64,000 nucleotides of DNA from SZUA-36 sp963704855 (GTDB lineage: Bacteria; Pseudomonadota; Gammaproteobacteria; Xanthomonadales; SZUA-36): the NCBI GenBank assembly GCA_963704855.1, contig CAVPHY010000024.1, forward strand, positions 186,001 to 250,000, read 5' to 3'. A program made the translations under genes and the position numbers. Under the pieces are notes generated by a model. It had not been told where the DNA came from. It saw only the letters and a list, made by a program, of their open reading frames with translations, and searched no databases. Below are positions 26,665-35,026 of this stretch, in pieces (position 1 is the stretch's first letter; each line of letters starts with the position of its first letter).

Positions 26665-26950
26665 TTCTCTCTTTGCGGTGCATATCTCTTGCCGAAATAA
26701 CTCTGATCAACATTCCTTTAGCACCCGCTCGTAGGGTAAAAGTGATGTGAAGCAGGCGCCAGTCATCGGTTTTGCCCAATGCATGAAAACGCTCTTCACT
26801 CTGGCTGTGCTTGAAATCGTGAAGCAGCAGTAGTGGTTGATTAAAGAATATTTGCTCGGCCTCAGCCTGGCTAACTTCATGCTTCTCAGTACTCTTGCGA
26901 GCGTTGCCCTCGTCCCAATTAAAACCGACTACTTGTTTCCAATCAATCAT
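26633..26950 (-). CDS. brnT: BrnT-family toxin
   Basis: 105 residues from the ATG at 26950. It shows the BrnT pattern FNWDEGNARKSTEKHEVSQAEAEQIF near the start and a later HALGKTDDWRLLHITFTLR and IRVISARDMHRKERNEYEK. BrnT is a RelE-fold ribonuclease toxin, so arrest of translation by RNA cleavage is expected. The His/Arg-rich conserved segments needed for activity appear intact. Toxin comes first and antitoxin second, as is usual for brnTA. A perfect palindrome directly upstream (26956-26974) is the likely operator. The frame continues 17 codons upstream of the ATG but through the operator. Confidence 0.88.
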   Translation of the reverse strand: MIDWKQVVGFNWDEGNARKSTEKHEVSQAEAEQIFFNQPLLLLHDFKHSQSEERFHALGKTDDWRLLHITFTLRAGAKGMLIRVISARDMHRKERNEYEKIEENS

Positions 26951-26955
26951 TGTAT

Positions 26956-26974
26956 GTATATTACCATAATATAC
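26956..26974. promoter_or_regulatory. Operator palindrome of the brnTA operon
   Basis: GTATATTA and TAATATAC form a perfect 8-bp inverted repeat with a 3-bp centre, 5 bp upstream of the brnT ATG. It overlaps the expected AT-rich promoter. Autoregulation by the BrnT-BrnA complex is known for this family; binding here is inferred. Confidence 0.55.
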
Positions 26975-27097
26975 AAAAAAAGAAGAAAGTTTTGGGGCCA
27001 CCCATTACTTCAATCAAAAAAACATCTGATGTCGCTTCAGCCACAAGTCCTTGTATCGTGCCCGGGTTTAATGACAGGCGCGGAAAAACCACGGTTC

Positions 27098-28333
27098 TCA
27101 AGTGACTTTGCGGACCCGCCGATACGTATCAAGCCGGTACGTTTTTTCAGTCATGACCGTGGTCAGGATGCCTGCTGCATCCCAGGCATCCTGGTAGCGG
27201 ATATATAGCGGTGCAAACCCGAATCTCAGAATATCGGGTGCGCGAAAATCGGCAATTACACCCCTTTCGATCAATACCTGGCATATCGAATAGGCATCGG
27301 GGTGACGGTATGCCAGTTGACTACCCCGGTGATGGCTGTTCTGCGGCGATATCAGGGTAAGCTCGTTCAAATCTTCGTTGCTCGCAACCAGCTGCGTGAA
27401 TAACTCACCAAGCGCAATGGACTTGGCCCTCAGTTCCGCCATGTCCACCCCGGCAAATACTGACAACGCAGCATCCAATACACTCATTGAAAGAATCGGT
27501 GGTGTTCCGCACAGGTATCGTCCGATACCGTGAGCCGCCCGGTAATCCTGACTGAATGCGAATGGTTCTGCATGTCCCATCCAGCCGCTCAATGGCTGGC
27601 GCACGGAGTCTTGATGACGTTTGGCGACATACAGAAAGGCCGGCGCCCCGGGGCCACCGTTAAGATATTTGTAACCGCAACCCACGGCGAAATCCACACC
27701 CCAGCCATCAAGTTCCAGCGGCAACACACCGGTGCTGTGGGAAAGGTCCCAAATGACCAGCACACCTTTTTGGTGGGCCAGCTCAGTCAAGCTGCGGATA
27801 TCATGCAGCCGACCCGAGCGGTAGTTAACATGAGTCAGCAACAGCACCGCCACGCTTTCATCCAGCCTGGAGGTGATCTCCGCTTCTTCTGCAACTTCGA
27901 GCAGGCAATACGCGTCACCTGCGAGCTGACGTAAGCCCTGGACCATGTAAAGATCAGTCGGAAAATTATCTGCCTGGGAAAGCACGATGCGTCGACCCTT
28001 TTGCAGTTCCAATGCACTGCAGAGCAGCTTGAACAGATTCACAGAAGTGGAATCGCAACAGATCACCTGGCCCGCCGATGCACCGATCAGGGCGGCAATT
28101 TTCTCACCCGTTACATGCGGAAGATCTATCCAATCGTGATCATTCCAGCTCCTGATGAGATCCTGGCTCCATTGCTGTTGCATCAGCTGCCGGGCTCGTT
28201 CACCAGCAACCCTTGGCATTGCCCCGAGAGAATTACCATCAAGGTAGATCACACCTTCAGGCAGGATGAATTCTGAGCGTTTATTGGCGACAGGATCTGC
28301 CTTGTCTAACGCCTGGGCCTGTTGACGATTCAC
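27098..28333 (-). CDS. kynU: Kynureninase
   Basis: 411 residues, PLP-dependent fold type I, the usual length. It cleaves L-kynurenine to anthranilate and alanine in tryptophan catabolism. Readable family features are IYLDGNSLGAMP near the start, CDSTSVNLFKLL (phosphate loop), WDLSHSTGVLPLEL (Asp that pairs with the PLP ring), and GCGYKYLNGGPGAPAF with Lys222 as the Schiff-base residue. The C-terminus holds the small-domain motif RAPDILRFGFAPLY. The GTG start overlaps the upstream hydrolase stop (GTGA, 4 bp), so the two are co-translated. The gene ends just beside the brnTA region. Confidence 0.95.
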   Translation of the reverse strand: MNRQQAQALDKADPVANKRSEFILPEGVIYLDGNSLGAMPRVAGERARQLMQQQWSQDLIRSWNDHDWIDLPHVTGEKIAALIGASAGQVICCDSTSVNLFKLLCSALELQKGRRIVLSQADNFPTDLYMVQGLRQLAGDAYCLLEVAEEAEITSRLDESVAVLLLTHVNYRSGRLHDIRSLTELAHQKGVLVIWDLSHSTGVLPLELDGWGVDFAVGCGYKYLNGGPGAPAFLYVAKRHQDSVRQPLSGWMGHAEPFAFSQDYRAAHGIGRYLCGTPPILSMSVLDAALSVFAGVDMAELRAKSIALGELFTQLVASNEDLNELTLISPQNSHHRGSQLAYRHPDAYSICQVLIERGVIADFRAPDILRFGFAPLYIRYQDAWDAAGILTTVMTEKTYRLDTYRRVRKVT

Positions 28334-29184
28334 TGTTGAAACAGCTCCTGAAGTGTTGACAGCAAAACCTGGTGTGCTCTCGTGCCCGGGTGCAACCAGT
28401 CAAAATGGCCTGCTTCTTCAACCAGTACAGTTTGCGCACCGCTTAGTCTTGCCTGTTCCGGTGGTACGAGTTTATCAGCGGTCCCCTGCAAAAGTTTGGT
28501 GTTGCGGGGTGCCGGCCTGGCAGCCGGGTTGGCCGCATTGTATGCGTCAGGATTCGACTCAAAGTCACCATTCATGAATGCCGGTGTGGCCATCTGGCAA
28601 CTGTTTGCTCCACGTGAGTATTCGATGATGTCGGTGATTGCCGCCAGGCCGATAACGGCATCGGTATGCTGCACCTCAGTCGCCGCTAACAGCGCGAGAT
28701 GACCACCGGCGGAGTGCCCCATCAAAACCATGTGCTCAGTATCCAGTGGATACGCTTGCAACGTAGTTGCAAATTCGACGCCCTTTTTTATGTCTTCGAA
28801 GGTGCCTGGCCAGGCACCGCCAGTATCGCCGGTACGCCGGTATTCAAGTGACCAGACCGCATAACCCGCTGCCGCCAGAGATGAGCTGAAGGCATAGCTG
28901 TGCCTGATGTCGTAGGCATTCAACCAGCAGCCACCATGAACAAATACGACCAATGGCGCCTTAGCGGTTTCAGATGGTTTATCCGGTAGCCACAACAATC
29001 CATACTGAAGTTCCGGGTTGTCGTTACCGTATACCAGTTTCTTATCGGCTTCGCGAAAACGGAGTTCAGTCACGCTTTGGTAACTGACATTGCTCTCGAC
29101 ATTTATCTCATCCATGGCGTCCAGGTTCCAGCATGACAGCATGCCAACGAGCAGGCAGGCCGTTATTTCAATGGTCCTTTTCAT
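28330..29184 (-). CDS. Exported alpha/beta hydrolase, likely kynurenine formamidase type
   Basis: 284 residues with an N-terminal signal peptide (ITACLLVGMLSCWNLDA). The alpha/beta-hydrolase fold has the oxyanion motif HGGCW, the nucleophile elbow GHSAGG and a late His (AGHFDW). This HGG-type family includes eukaryotic-style kynurenine formamidases (arylformamidases), which make kynurenine for KynU. The 4-bp overlap with kynU supports that role. The export signal would place it in the periplasm, whereas kynurenine formamidase is usually cytoplasmic, so substrate and location need care. A generic esterase or lipase is the alternative. Confidence 0.8.
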   Translation of the reverse strand: MKRTIEITACLLVGMLSCWNLDAMDEINVESNVSYQSVTELRFREADKKLVYGNDNPELQYGLLWLPDKPSETAKAPLVVFVHGGCWLNAYDIRHSYAFSSSLAAAGYAVWSLEYRRTGDTGGAWPGTFEDIKKGVEFATTLQAYPLDTEHMVLMGHSAGGHLALLAATEVQHTDAVIGLAAITDIIEYSRGANSCQMATPAFMNGDFESNPDAYNAANPAARPAPRNTKLLQGTADKLVPPEQARLSGAQTVLVEEAGHFDWLHPGTRAHQVLLSTLQELFQQ

Positions 29185-29227
29185 CGACGTTAAACTTTTC
29201 CGTTTCTTGAGTTGATGTGCCCGTCCC

Positions 29228-29824
29228 CTATTTCAGTTCAGCCATGTAAGCCGAAATGCCCTCTAACAACATCTGCACAGCGATGGCGATCAGCAACATC
29301 CCCATCAGGCGCTCGATCGCAATAAGACCGCGTTGCCCCAGGTAGCGCTTGAGACCGGTTGCGGATATCAGGATGACGGAGGAAATAAACCAGGCGACCA
29401 GCAACGCAAGTAGCCAGTCTGTCATCCTGCCGGGTTCGTTGGTTGACAGCAACATGACCACGGCCATCGCAGAAGGCCCCGCTACCATGGGAATGGCCAA
29501 TGGAACGAGCAGAGGTTCACCCTGGGTTTCTTCCACAGCATGCGCCGAACGGGTGACCGGAAATACCATCTTCAAAGCGATCAAGAACAGGATGATGCCG
29601 CCGGCAATTCGGATCGAGTGTTCACTCAGGCCCAGAAACCCAATGACCACCTCGCCCGCGTACAGAAAAGCGATCAACACGATGAGTGCGAGAATCAACT
29701 CGCGAACCAGTACCCGCGTGCGCCGCTCAGGTGCTACCTTGTCCAGAACAGAGAGGAATACCGGAATATTCCCCAAGGGGTCCATCACCAGGAAGAGCAG
29801 TGTTGCTGCCGAAACAATATCCAT
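29228..29824 (-). CDS. MarC/YhgN-family inner membrane protein
   Basis: 198 residues with about six membrane segments. The start FLVMDPLGNIPVFLSVLD is the MarC-family signature, and LAIPMVAGPSAMAVVMLLS and GLIAIERLMGMLLIAIAVQMLL match later family motifs. The physiological role is not known; an older link to multiple antibiotic resistance was withdrawn. It lies 43 bp downstream of the D-aminoacylase-like gene and 43 bp upstream of the formamidase-like gene on the same strand, so all four genes down to kynU may be one transcript. Confidence 0.9.
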   Translation of the reverse strand: MDIVSAATLLFLVMDPLGNIPVFLSVLDKVAPERRTRVLVRELILALIVLIAFLYAGEVVIGFLGLSEHSIRIAGGIILFLIALKMVFPVTRSAHAVEETQGEPLLVPLAIPMVAGPSAMAVVMLLSTNEPGRMTDWLLALLVAWFISSVILISATGLKRYLGQRGLIAIERLMGMLLIAIAVQMLLEGISAYMAELK

Positions 29825-29867
29825 GTCAGTTTCTTCTTGTCACCTGATCAAAATGCATCGCCTGAAT

Positions 29868-31565
29868 CTACTGACCGGTCCAGCCTGGTCCACGCACAAC
29901 GCGCCCAGGCTTGGCGCCCGTGTGTTCGCCGTCTTTCAATACCTGAGTACCGTTGACGAACACATGTAGCATGCCGGTGGCGTACTGGTGCGGTTCGACG
30001 AATGTGGCATGGTCCTGGATGGTAGCTGGATCAAAGACGACCACGTCGGCGTAAAAGCCGGTTTTCAGCTGTCCCCGCCGGTCAATCCTGAGGTTCTCAC
30101 TCGGCAGTGCCGCCAGTTTGCGGATCGCGGCCTCCATCGGCAGCAATTTTTCATCGCGGACATATTTCCCAAGCACACGGGCGAAGCTGCCGTAAGCGCG
30201 CGGGTGTGGACTTCTCTGCAGGAAAACACCCTCCGGCGCCACCGAAGCCGCATCGGAATTGAAGCTGACCCATGGCAGGGCCACGGCTTTCCTGACCACA
30301 TCTTCGGATTGCGTGAAATAAACGGTGCCGACGCGGCTGTCGTCTTCGATGATCAGATCCATGGCGGTGAACCTCGGGTCAGTGCCGCGCAACTCAGCGA
30401 CCTCGGCCAGGGTTTTGCCCGTCAGTGGTTTCAACGCTTCTGACTTGAAACCGACCAGCAGGATGTTATCCGGTGTGCCGGCGCCAAGGTACATGTTCTC
30501 CCATTCGGAGGAGTGCTCGAGCATCTCGGCTGCGATCTGCTCACGCAGGACCGGGTCTTTCATACGCTCCACGGATGCGGCAAAGCCGCCTTCCTGTACC
30601 CACGGTGGTATGGCAGCGTTGAGCCCGGTGGAGCCCGCCGGATAGGTGTAAACATCTGCCGTTATCTGCAGACCTTCTGCCCGGGCGTTTTCAACCATTT
30701 CCACCGCCTTGTCAAACAGGTGCCAGTTGGACTGGCCGGATGACTTCAGGTGATAGATTTCGGCACGGATATTTGCTTCCCTGGCAATGGTCAGCAGTTC
30801 CTCAATGGCTTCGAGCATATTGGCGCCTTCATCGCGCATATGCGAAATGTACATACCATCGTACTCGGCGGCGATTTCCGAAAGGGCGATCAGTTCATCG
30901 GTCTTGGCGAAACTGCCGGGTGGGTAAATCAACGACGAGGCCACACCCAGTGCGCCTTCTTCCATCGCCCGGCGAACCAGGTCGCGCATTTGCTCGAGTT
31001 CATCTGCCGTAGGCTCGCGGTCTTCCTGACCGATAACATAGTTGCGCGGGTTGGCAGAGCCAATAAACGAGGCGACGTTGGGCGAAATACCGCGTTGTTC
31101 GAGAAACTCGAGGTATTCTGCCAGCGTACTCCATTCAATGTCGTAGCGGATATCCGATTGCGAATCGAGCATTTCTGCTTTCATCAGATCGTTGAGGGGA
31201 CCCATTGATTCCCCCTCACCCATGATTTCAAGCGTAACCCCCTGGCGGATATCGCTCTGCGAACGGCCATCTTCAATCAGTGACTCATTGGCCCATGACA
31301 TCATGTTGACGAAACCCGGTGCCACCGCGAGACCCCCGACATCGATCTCGATGCCAGCACTGGCATTGCCGATGTCGCCCAGCGCCGCGATCGTATCGCC
31401 GTTGAATGCCACATCTCCGGTAAAGGGGTTCTCGCCGCTGCCATCGTAAATCGTACCGCCACGCAGGATGACGTCATATGACACCGGCGGTGGAGCGCAT
31501 GCTGCGAGCCAGCAGCAGGCTGCAATGAGCAGGGTCAAAGGGCTGAAGCGATATACGGTGTTCAT
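29868..31565 (-). CDS. N-acyl-D-amino-acid deacylase-like lipoprotein (amidohydrolase)
   Basis: 565 residues with an AGGAGA ribosome site. The N-terminus is a lipoprotein signal with lipobox WLAAC (Cys22-23 region), so the enzyme is probably anchored in the periplasm. The body is an amidohydrolase of the D-aminoacylase family: YDVILRGGTIYDGSG start, GLAVAPGFVNMMSW, MEEGALGVASSLIYPPG, YISHMRDEG (metal-ligand His) and YHLKSSGQSNW. The C-terminus has GQLKTGFYADVVVFDP. In the canonical family the APGFVDxHxH site carries two histidines. Here it reads FVNMMSW, so that metal site is altered, as seen in one periplasmic subgroup. Substrate not determined. Confidence 0.85.
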   Translation of the reverse strand: MNTVYRFSPLTLLIAACCWLAACAPPPVSYDVILRGGTIYDGSGENPFTGDVAFNGDTIAALGDIGNASAGIEIDVGGLAVAPGFVNMMSWANESLIEDGRSQSDIRQGVTLEIMGEGESMGPLNDLMKAEMLDSQSDIRYDIEWSTLAEYLEFLEQRGISPNVASFIGSANPRNYVIGQEDREPTADELEQMRDLVRRAMEEGALGVASSLIYPPGSFAKTDELIALSEIAAEYDGMYISHMRDEGANMLEAIEELLTIAREANIRAEIYHLKSSGQSNWHLFDKAVEMVENARAEGLQITADVYTYPAGSTGLNAAIPPWVQEGGFAASVERMKDPVLREQIAAEMLEHSSEWENMYLGAGTPDNILLVGFKSEALKPLTGKTLAEVAELRGTDPRFTAMDLIIEDDSRVGTVYFTQSEDVVRKAVALPWVSFNSDAASVAPEGVFLQRSPHPRAYGSFARVLGKYVRDEKLLPMEAAIRKLAALPSENLRIDRRGQLKTGFYADVVVFDPATIQDHATFVEPHQYATGMLHVFVNGTQVLKDGEHTGAKPGRVVRGPGWTGQ

Positions 31566-31948
31566 GGGTTCTCCTCTTTAAGCATGCGGCGAAACATTGT
31601 GTTTGACTAACGGCAGTATAACCTCATCCATATCATTTATTTACGAATGACAATTATGGTCAGTTGTCAGACATGTTTTGCCTGGATTAGCTATGCAACC
31701 TGATCAGAAGCCTGTCGATACGGGTTTTCTTACCATGCCCTATCATTCTGTATTCATTGGTATTTACCAGAGTACTCCTGAGTTTGTCGTTGAAGGCCGG
31801 GTTTCGGCTCGATTTTTGCATATCAATATTATCGGAAAAGTATGGGTGGTTCAGTGGGATAACCGGACCACCAACCGGCCTCGATATTCTCAGGGATAGC
31901 GAGGTCAGGTAAACAGACAGAAATCAGCCACCAGGGAAGGGACTAAAA
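31566..31948. other. Intergenic region between divergent deacylase and csrA
   Basis: About 380 bp containing the promoters of both neighbours. A 6-bp inverted repeat, TGACAA (31648-31653) with TTGTCA (31664-31669), could be an operator. A 73-codon TTG-started frame at 31678-31899 lacks a ribosome site and I do not count it as a gene. Confidence 0.4.
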
Positions 31949-32143
31949 ATGCTACTACTTACCAGAACGATAGGGGAAAAACTCAAAATTGGGGACAATG
32001 TGACCGTCACCGTGCTGGGTTTCAAGGGTAAACAGATTCGAATTGGTATCGACGCACCGCGCGACGTCCAGGTTGACCGCGAAGAGTGCGCTACCCCCAG
32101 TCAACTCGGCAAGACGCTTAAACTACAACGTGCATGTAGCTAG
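31949..32143 (+). CDS. csrA: CsrA/RsmA-family carbon storage regulator
   Basis: 64 residues. The RNA-binding dimer core is clear: MLLLTRTIGEKLKIGDNVTVTVLGFKGKQIRIGIDAPRDVQVDREE, including the conserved Arg of VDREE that contacts GGA motifs. It regulates translation and stability of mRNAs. After REE the C-terminus diverges from the usual IY-x-R-I helix (CATPSQLGKTLKLQRACS), so it may be a second, specialised paralogue. The leader directly upstream (31933-31942) is AGGGAAGGGA, a ribosome site with two GGA motifs, consistent with autoregulation. Confidence 0.93.
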   Translation: MLLLTRTIGEKLKIGDNVTVTVLGFKGKQIRIGIDAPRDVQVDREECATPSQLGKTLKLQRACS

Positions 32144-32266
32144 CTTTACAGCACTCACATACCATAAGAACACTGATTGATTCGTTGAGACACCAGCCTG
32201 ATTCGTGAAAATTTACATTCAACAGCTTGACGTCTATAGTCTGCATAGACTTATCGACTCTAGCCG

Positions 32267-32284
32267 CCGATGAAGTGACATCGG
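32267..32284. terminator. Hairpin between convergent csrA and gltS
   Basis: CCGATG (32267-32272) pairs with CATCGG (32279-32284) over a 6-nt loop, followed by TTGCTT. It is located 30 bp from the gltS stop and 120 bp after csrA. A second small hairpin, GTCTAT/ATAGAC, is at 32232-32250. Confidence 0.4.
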
Positions 32285-32313
32285 TTGCTTAAGACGTGCA
32301 GCTAAGCGTGTCC

Positions 32314-33516
32314 TCAGGCGAACATGGCCAGGATCAGCTTGACGACAATGGCGTTGGCGATGTCGATAAAAAACGCCCCGACCAGTGGAATAACCAGGAA
32401 CGCCTGTGGAGAGGCGCCGAATTTTTCCGCCACCGCCGTCATATTGGCAATCGCGGTAGGTGTGGCGCCCAGCCCCAGGCCGGCAAACCCGGCTGACATC
32501 ACGGCTGCATCGTAATTTCTACCGAGAAAACGGAATACCACGAAGATAACAAACAGGGTGATCATGATGACCTGGCAAACCAGCAGGAGCATGAACGGGC
32601 CCGCCAGGTCGATCAGTTTCCAGAGTTGCAGGCTCATCATCGACATGGACAGGAACAGTCCCAGGCACAAGTCAGAAATCAAGGCGAGCGTGGGTGTGCC
32701 GGTTGGCCACCGGATGTTTTTGAATAACAACGGTATCGAGTTGGTCAGGATGATACCGGCAAACAGACAGGTGACGAACATCGGCAGTTTGAACCCTACG
32801 TATATCAGCAACAGGTTGATATGCATGCCAAGCCCGATCGCGATACAGAGAACCAACAGTGCATTGAGTACTGAATTGACCGATATCGACATGTCACCGG
32901 CCTTCTGCGGAATACCCACCGTGATATGTTCCTCGCTGCTTGATTCGAGCTTGTGTTTCGAGATCAGATATTTGGCTATGGGCCCGCCCAACACACCGCC
33001 CAGCACCAGGCCGAATGTCGCAGTGGCCATACCCAGTTCCATCGCGTTGCCGATTCCGTAGCGATCGACAAATGTGGGCGCCCAGGCGGCGGTGGTGCCA
33101 TGACCACCGCTCAACGATATGCTACCGCCCAGCACCCCGATTTGTGATGGCAGCCCGGTTGCAAAGGTAACCAGCATGCCGGTGAAGTTCTGCAGGAACA
33201 AAAAAGCGACCGCAAGCCCCAGCATTATCAACAGGGGACGTCCGCCGGCTACCAGCGTCGACAGGCGTGAAGAAAGGCCAATCGAGGTGAAGAAAACAAT
33301 CAGGAAGGTGTCGCGGCCCTGCAGGTCAAAGACCACGTAGGAGTCGAATATAAAAAATGCAATTGATATCAGCAGGGCAACCAACACACCGCCGATAACC
33401 GGTTCCGGGATATTGTAATCGCGTAACAGCGCGACCTTTTGACTGAGATACTTTCCGAGAAACAAAACGAGGATCGCCACGATGATGGTCTGACGCGGAT
33501 CCAGGACAAATACCAT
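32314..33516 (-). CDS. gltS: Sodium/glutamate symporter
   Basis: 400 residues, about ten membrane segments, the normal GltS length. The family pattern is clear: the N-terminal FLGKYLSQKVALLRDYNIPEPVIGGVL, SLSGGHGTTAAWAPTF (pore loop), and the inverted second repeat ending GLGLGATPTAIANMTAV. It imports L-glutamate with sodium across the inner membrane. A GAGGG ribosome site precedes the ATG. It lies 81 bp downstream of the Nramp-like gene on the same strand. Confidence 0.95.
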   Translation of the reverse strand: MVFVLDPRQTIIVAILVLFLGKYLSQKVALLRDYNIPEPVIGGVLVALLISIAFFIFDSYVVFDLQGRDTFLIVFFTSIGLSSRLSTLVAGGRPLLIMLGLAVAFLFLQNFTGMLVTFATGLPSQIGVLGGSISLSGGHGTTAAWAPTFVDRYGIGNAMELGMATATFGLVLGGVLGGPIAKYLISKHKLESSSEEHITVGIPQKAGDMSISVNSVLNALLVLCIAIGLGMHINLLLIYVGFKLPMFVTCLFAGIILTNSIPLLFKNIRWPTGTPTLALISDLCLGLFLSMSMMSLQLWKLIDLAGPFMLLLVCQVIMITLFVIFVVFRFLGRNYDAAVMSAGFAGLGLGATPTAIANMTAVAEKFGASPQAFLVIPLVGAFFIDIANAIVVKLILAMFA

Positions 33517-33597
33517 TATTCAACCCTCTTCGATTTATAAGGACAAGGCCCTACTGAACCTGTGCCCTCAATAGTCTAACCGACACAACGCACTGGC

Positions 33598-34830
33598 TTA
33601 AACAGTGCGCCACGCAATCCAGGCAAAAAACAACAGCACGCCCAGCAATGCTGCAACTGTGAGTGGCTGATTGCGGTACGATTTGCCCACCCAGCCTGAA
33701 CGGCCATTGAGCAATAGCAGCGCGAGCGCCAGCACTGGAAAAAACCAGGCTCCGATCACGGCATATAATTTCTGAACTTCGCCAAAACCGCGGAACAGAC
33801 CGGCCATCGGCAACAGCGCCATGGCGGCCAGGTAACCCCGGTAGGCTGTCGACCGCGTATCCACCCTGGTTTCCCCGTTTGAAGTATTCCCTTCCGGTTC
33901 ATTCAAAAGCCCCCAAAGATCAGCGAACAGGTAAGGTACAGCCTGCCAGACACCGAGCAGGCTACTGAACACGGCGCCCAGGGCCCCTATCAGAAAAACC
34001 CACCGGCCGGCTGGCCCGAGGCTTTCCACCAGTCGTTGTGCCAGCGTGACGAGCAAAGTAGCGCCGCGTCCATCGATCTCGATGGTGCTGCCGATGATAA
34101 CCATGGCGATACCGAACAGGGCAGTGACCGCGTAGGCCACTGCCAGGTCGATACGGCAGGTACGCAGGTCGTCCTTGCCGGTGCGACCGGCCTCGCGAAT
34201 CCAGTAACCGTAGCAGAGCACGGTGACCGTACCACCGATGCCGCCCATCAGGGCAACCGTCCAGGACAGGCCACCTTCCTTGTCAGGGATTGAAGGCACG
34301 AGCAAACCGCGGAGCACCTCGTCGGTGCCGGGCCAGACGATAACCGCCGTCGCTACGACCGTGATAAACATCAAGCCAATACAAACCTGCATGATCCGGC
34401 TGAACAGGGGATAACCACCCTTCAGGACCAGCACGGCCCCGGCGAGGCTGGAAAGGATACCGAAAACGATCTTGCCGTCGCGGGCATCCGCGAACACCGG
34501 TATCAATGCATGCAGGGTTACACCACAGGCGCTCATCAGCGCCGAGGCAACAAAGAATGTCCAGAAAACCAGGTAGGCGAGGAAAACCCATCCGGTAAAA
34601 CGCCCGAAATGACGCACGACACCTTCGAGCAGCGTGGTTCCCGTGGCCAGTTGCCAGCGCGCAAGACCTTCGTTGGCCACAAATTTCAGAAAGGCCCCGG
34701 CGAGTGCTGCCCACAGCACGGCCATACCGAGATGGCTGCCGGCAAAACTGGCCGTGGCCAGGTCACCCGCGCCGATACCGGTTGCCGCAACCAGCAAACC
34801 GGGACCGATGACAGAGATTGCACGTTTCAT
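33598..34830 (-). CDS. Atypical Nramp-family transporter lacking the DPGN and MPH motifs
   Basis: 410 residues with about eleven membrane segments and the LeuT/Nramp-like start GPGLLVAATGIGAGDLATASFAG. In metal-transporting Nramps helix 1 carries DPGN and helix 6 a Met-Pro-His motif that bind the ion. Here helix 1 has GIGAGD at the unwound site, and the helix-6 region reads GGIGGTVTVLCYGYWIREAGR without MPH. Conserved segments such as FLKFVANEGLARWQLATGTTLLEG mark a separate, widely annotated divergent subfamily. The substrate is therefore unknown; divalent metal transport should not be assumed. It is followed by gltS after 81 bp. Confidence 0.85.
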   Translation of the reverse strand: MKRAISVIGPGLLVAATGIGAGDLATASFAGSHLGMAVLWAALAGAFLKFVANEGLARWQLATGTTLLEGVVRHFGRFTGWVFLAYLVFWTFFVASALMSACGVTLHALIPVFADARDGKIVFGILSSLAGAVLVLKGGYPLFSRIMQVCIGLMFITVVATAVIVWPGTDEVLRGLLVPSIPDKEGGLSWTVALMGGIGGTVTVLCYGYWIREAGRTGKDDLRTCRIDLAVAYAVTALFGIAMVIIGSTIEIDGRGATLLVTLAQRLVESLGPAGRWVFLIGALGAVFSSLLGVWQAVPYLFADLWGLLNEPEGNTSNGETRVDTRSTAYRGYLAAMALLPMAGLFRGFGEVQKLYAVIGAWFFPVLALALLLLNGRSGWVGKSYRNQPLTVAALLGVLLFFAWIAWRTV

Positions 34831-35026
34831 CGGTCTGCCTGCCCTTTAATCGGTCGCTCCCCGGATCATGTGATTTTCCTGTAAGCTTGAACTTAAATCA
34901 CTATAGCGCATTATCAAACCAAACTAAGGTGTGTGTTTATGTCTCACTGTCAGGGCAGCATGACCAGCTTGAATTCCTGTCTTTTTAGCCGGCAGGGAGA
35001 TTAGTTTTTTTGATAGGCGATATCTT

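Noticed and set aside
31678..31899. 73-codon frame upstream of csrA
   Set aside because: TTG start, no ribosome site, no recognisable features; more likely csrA leader DNA.
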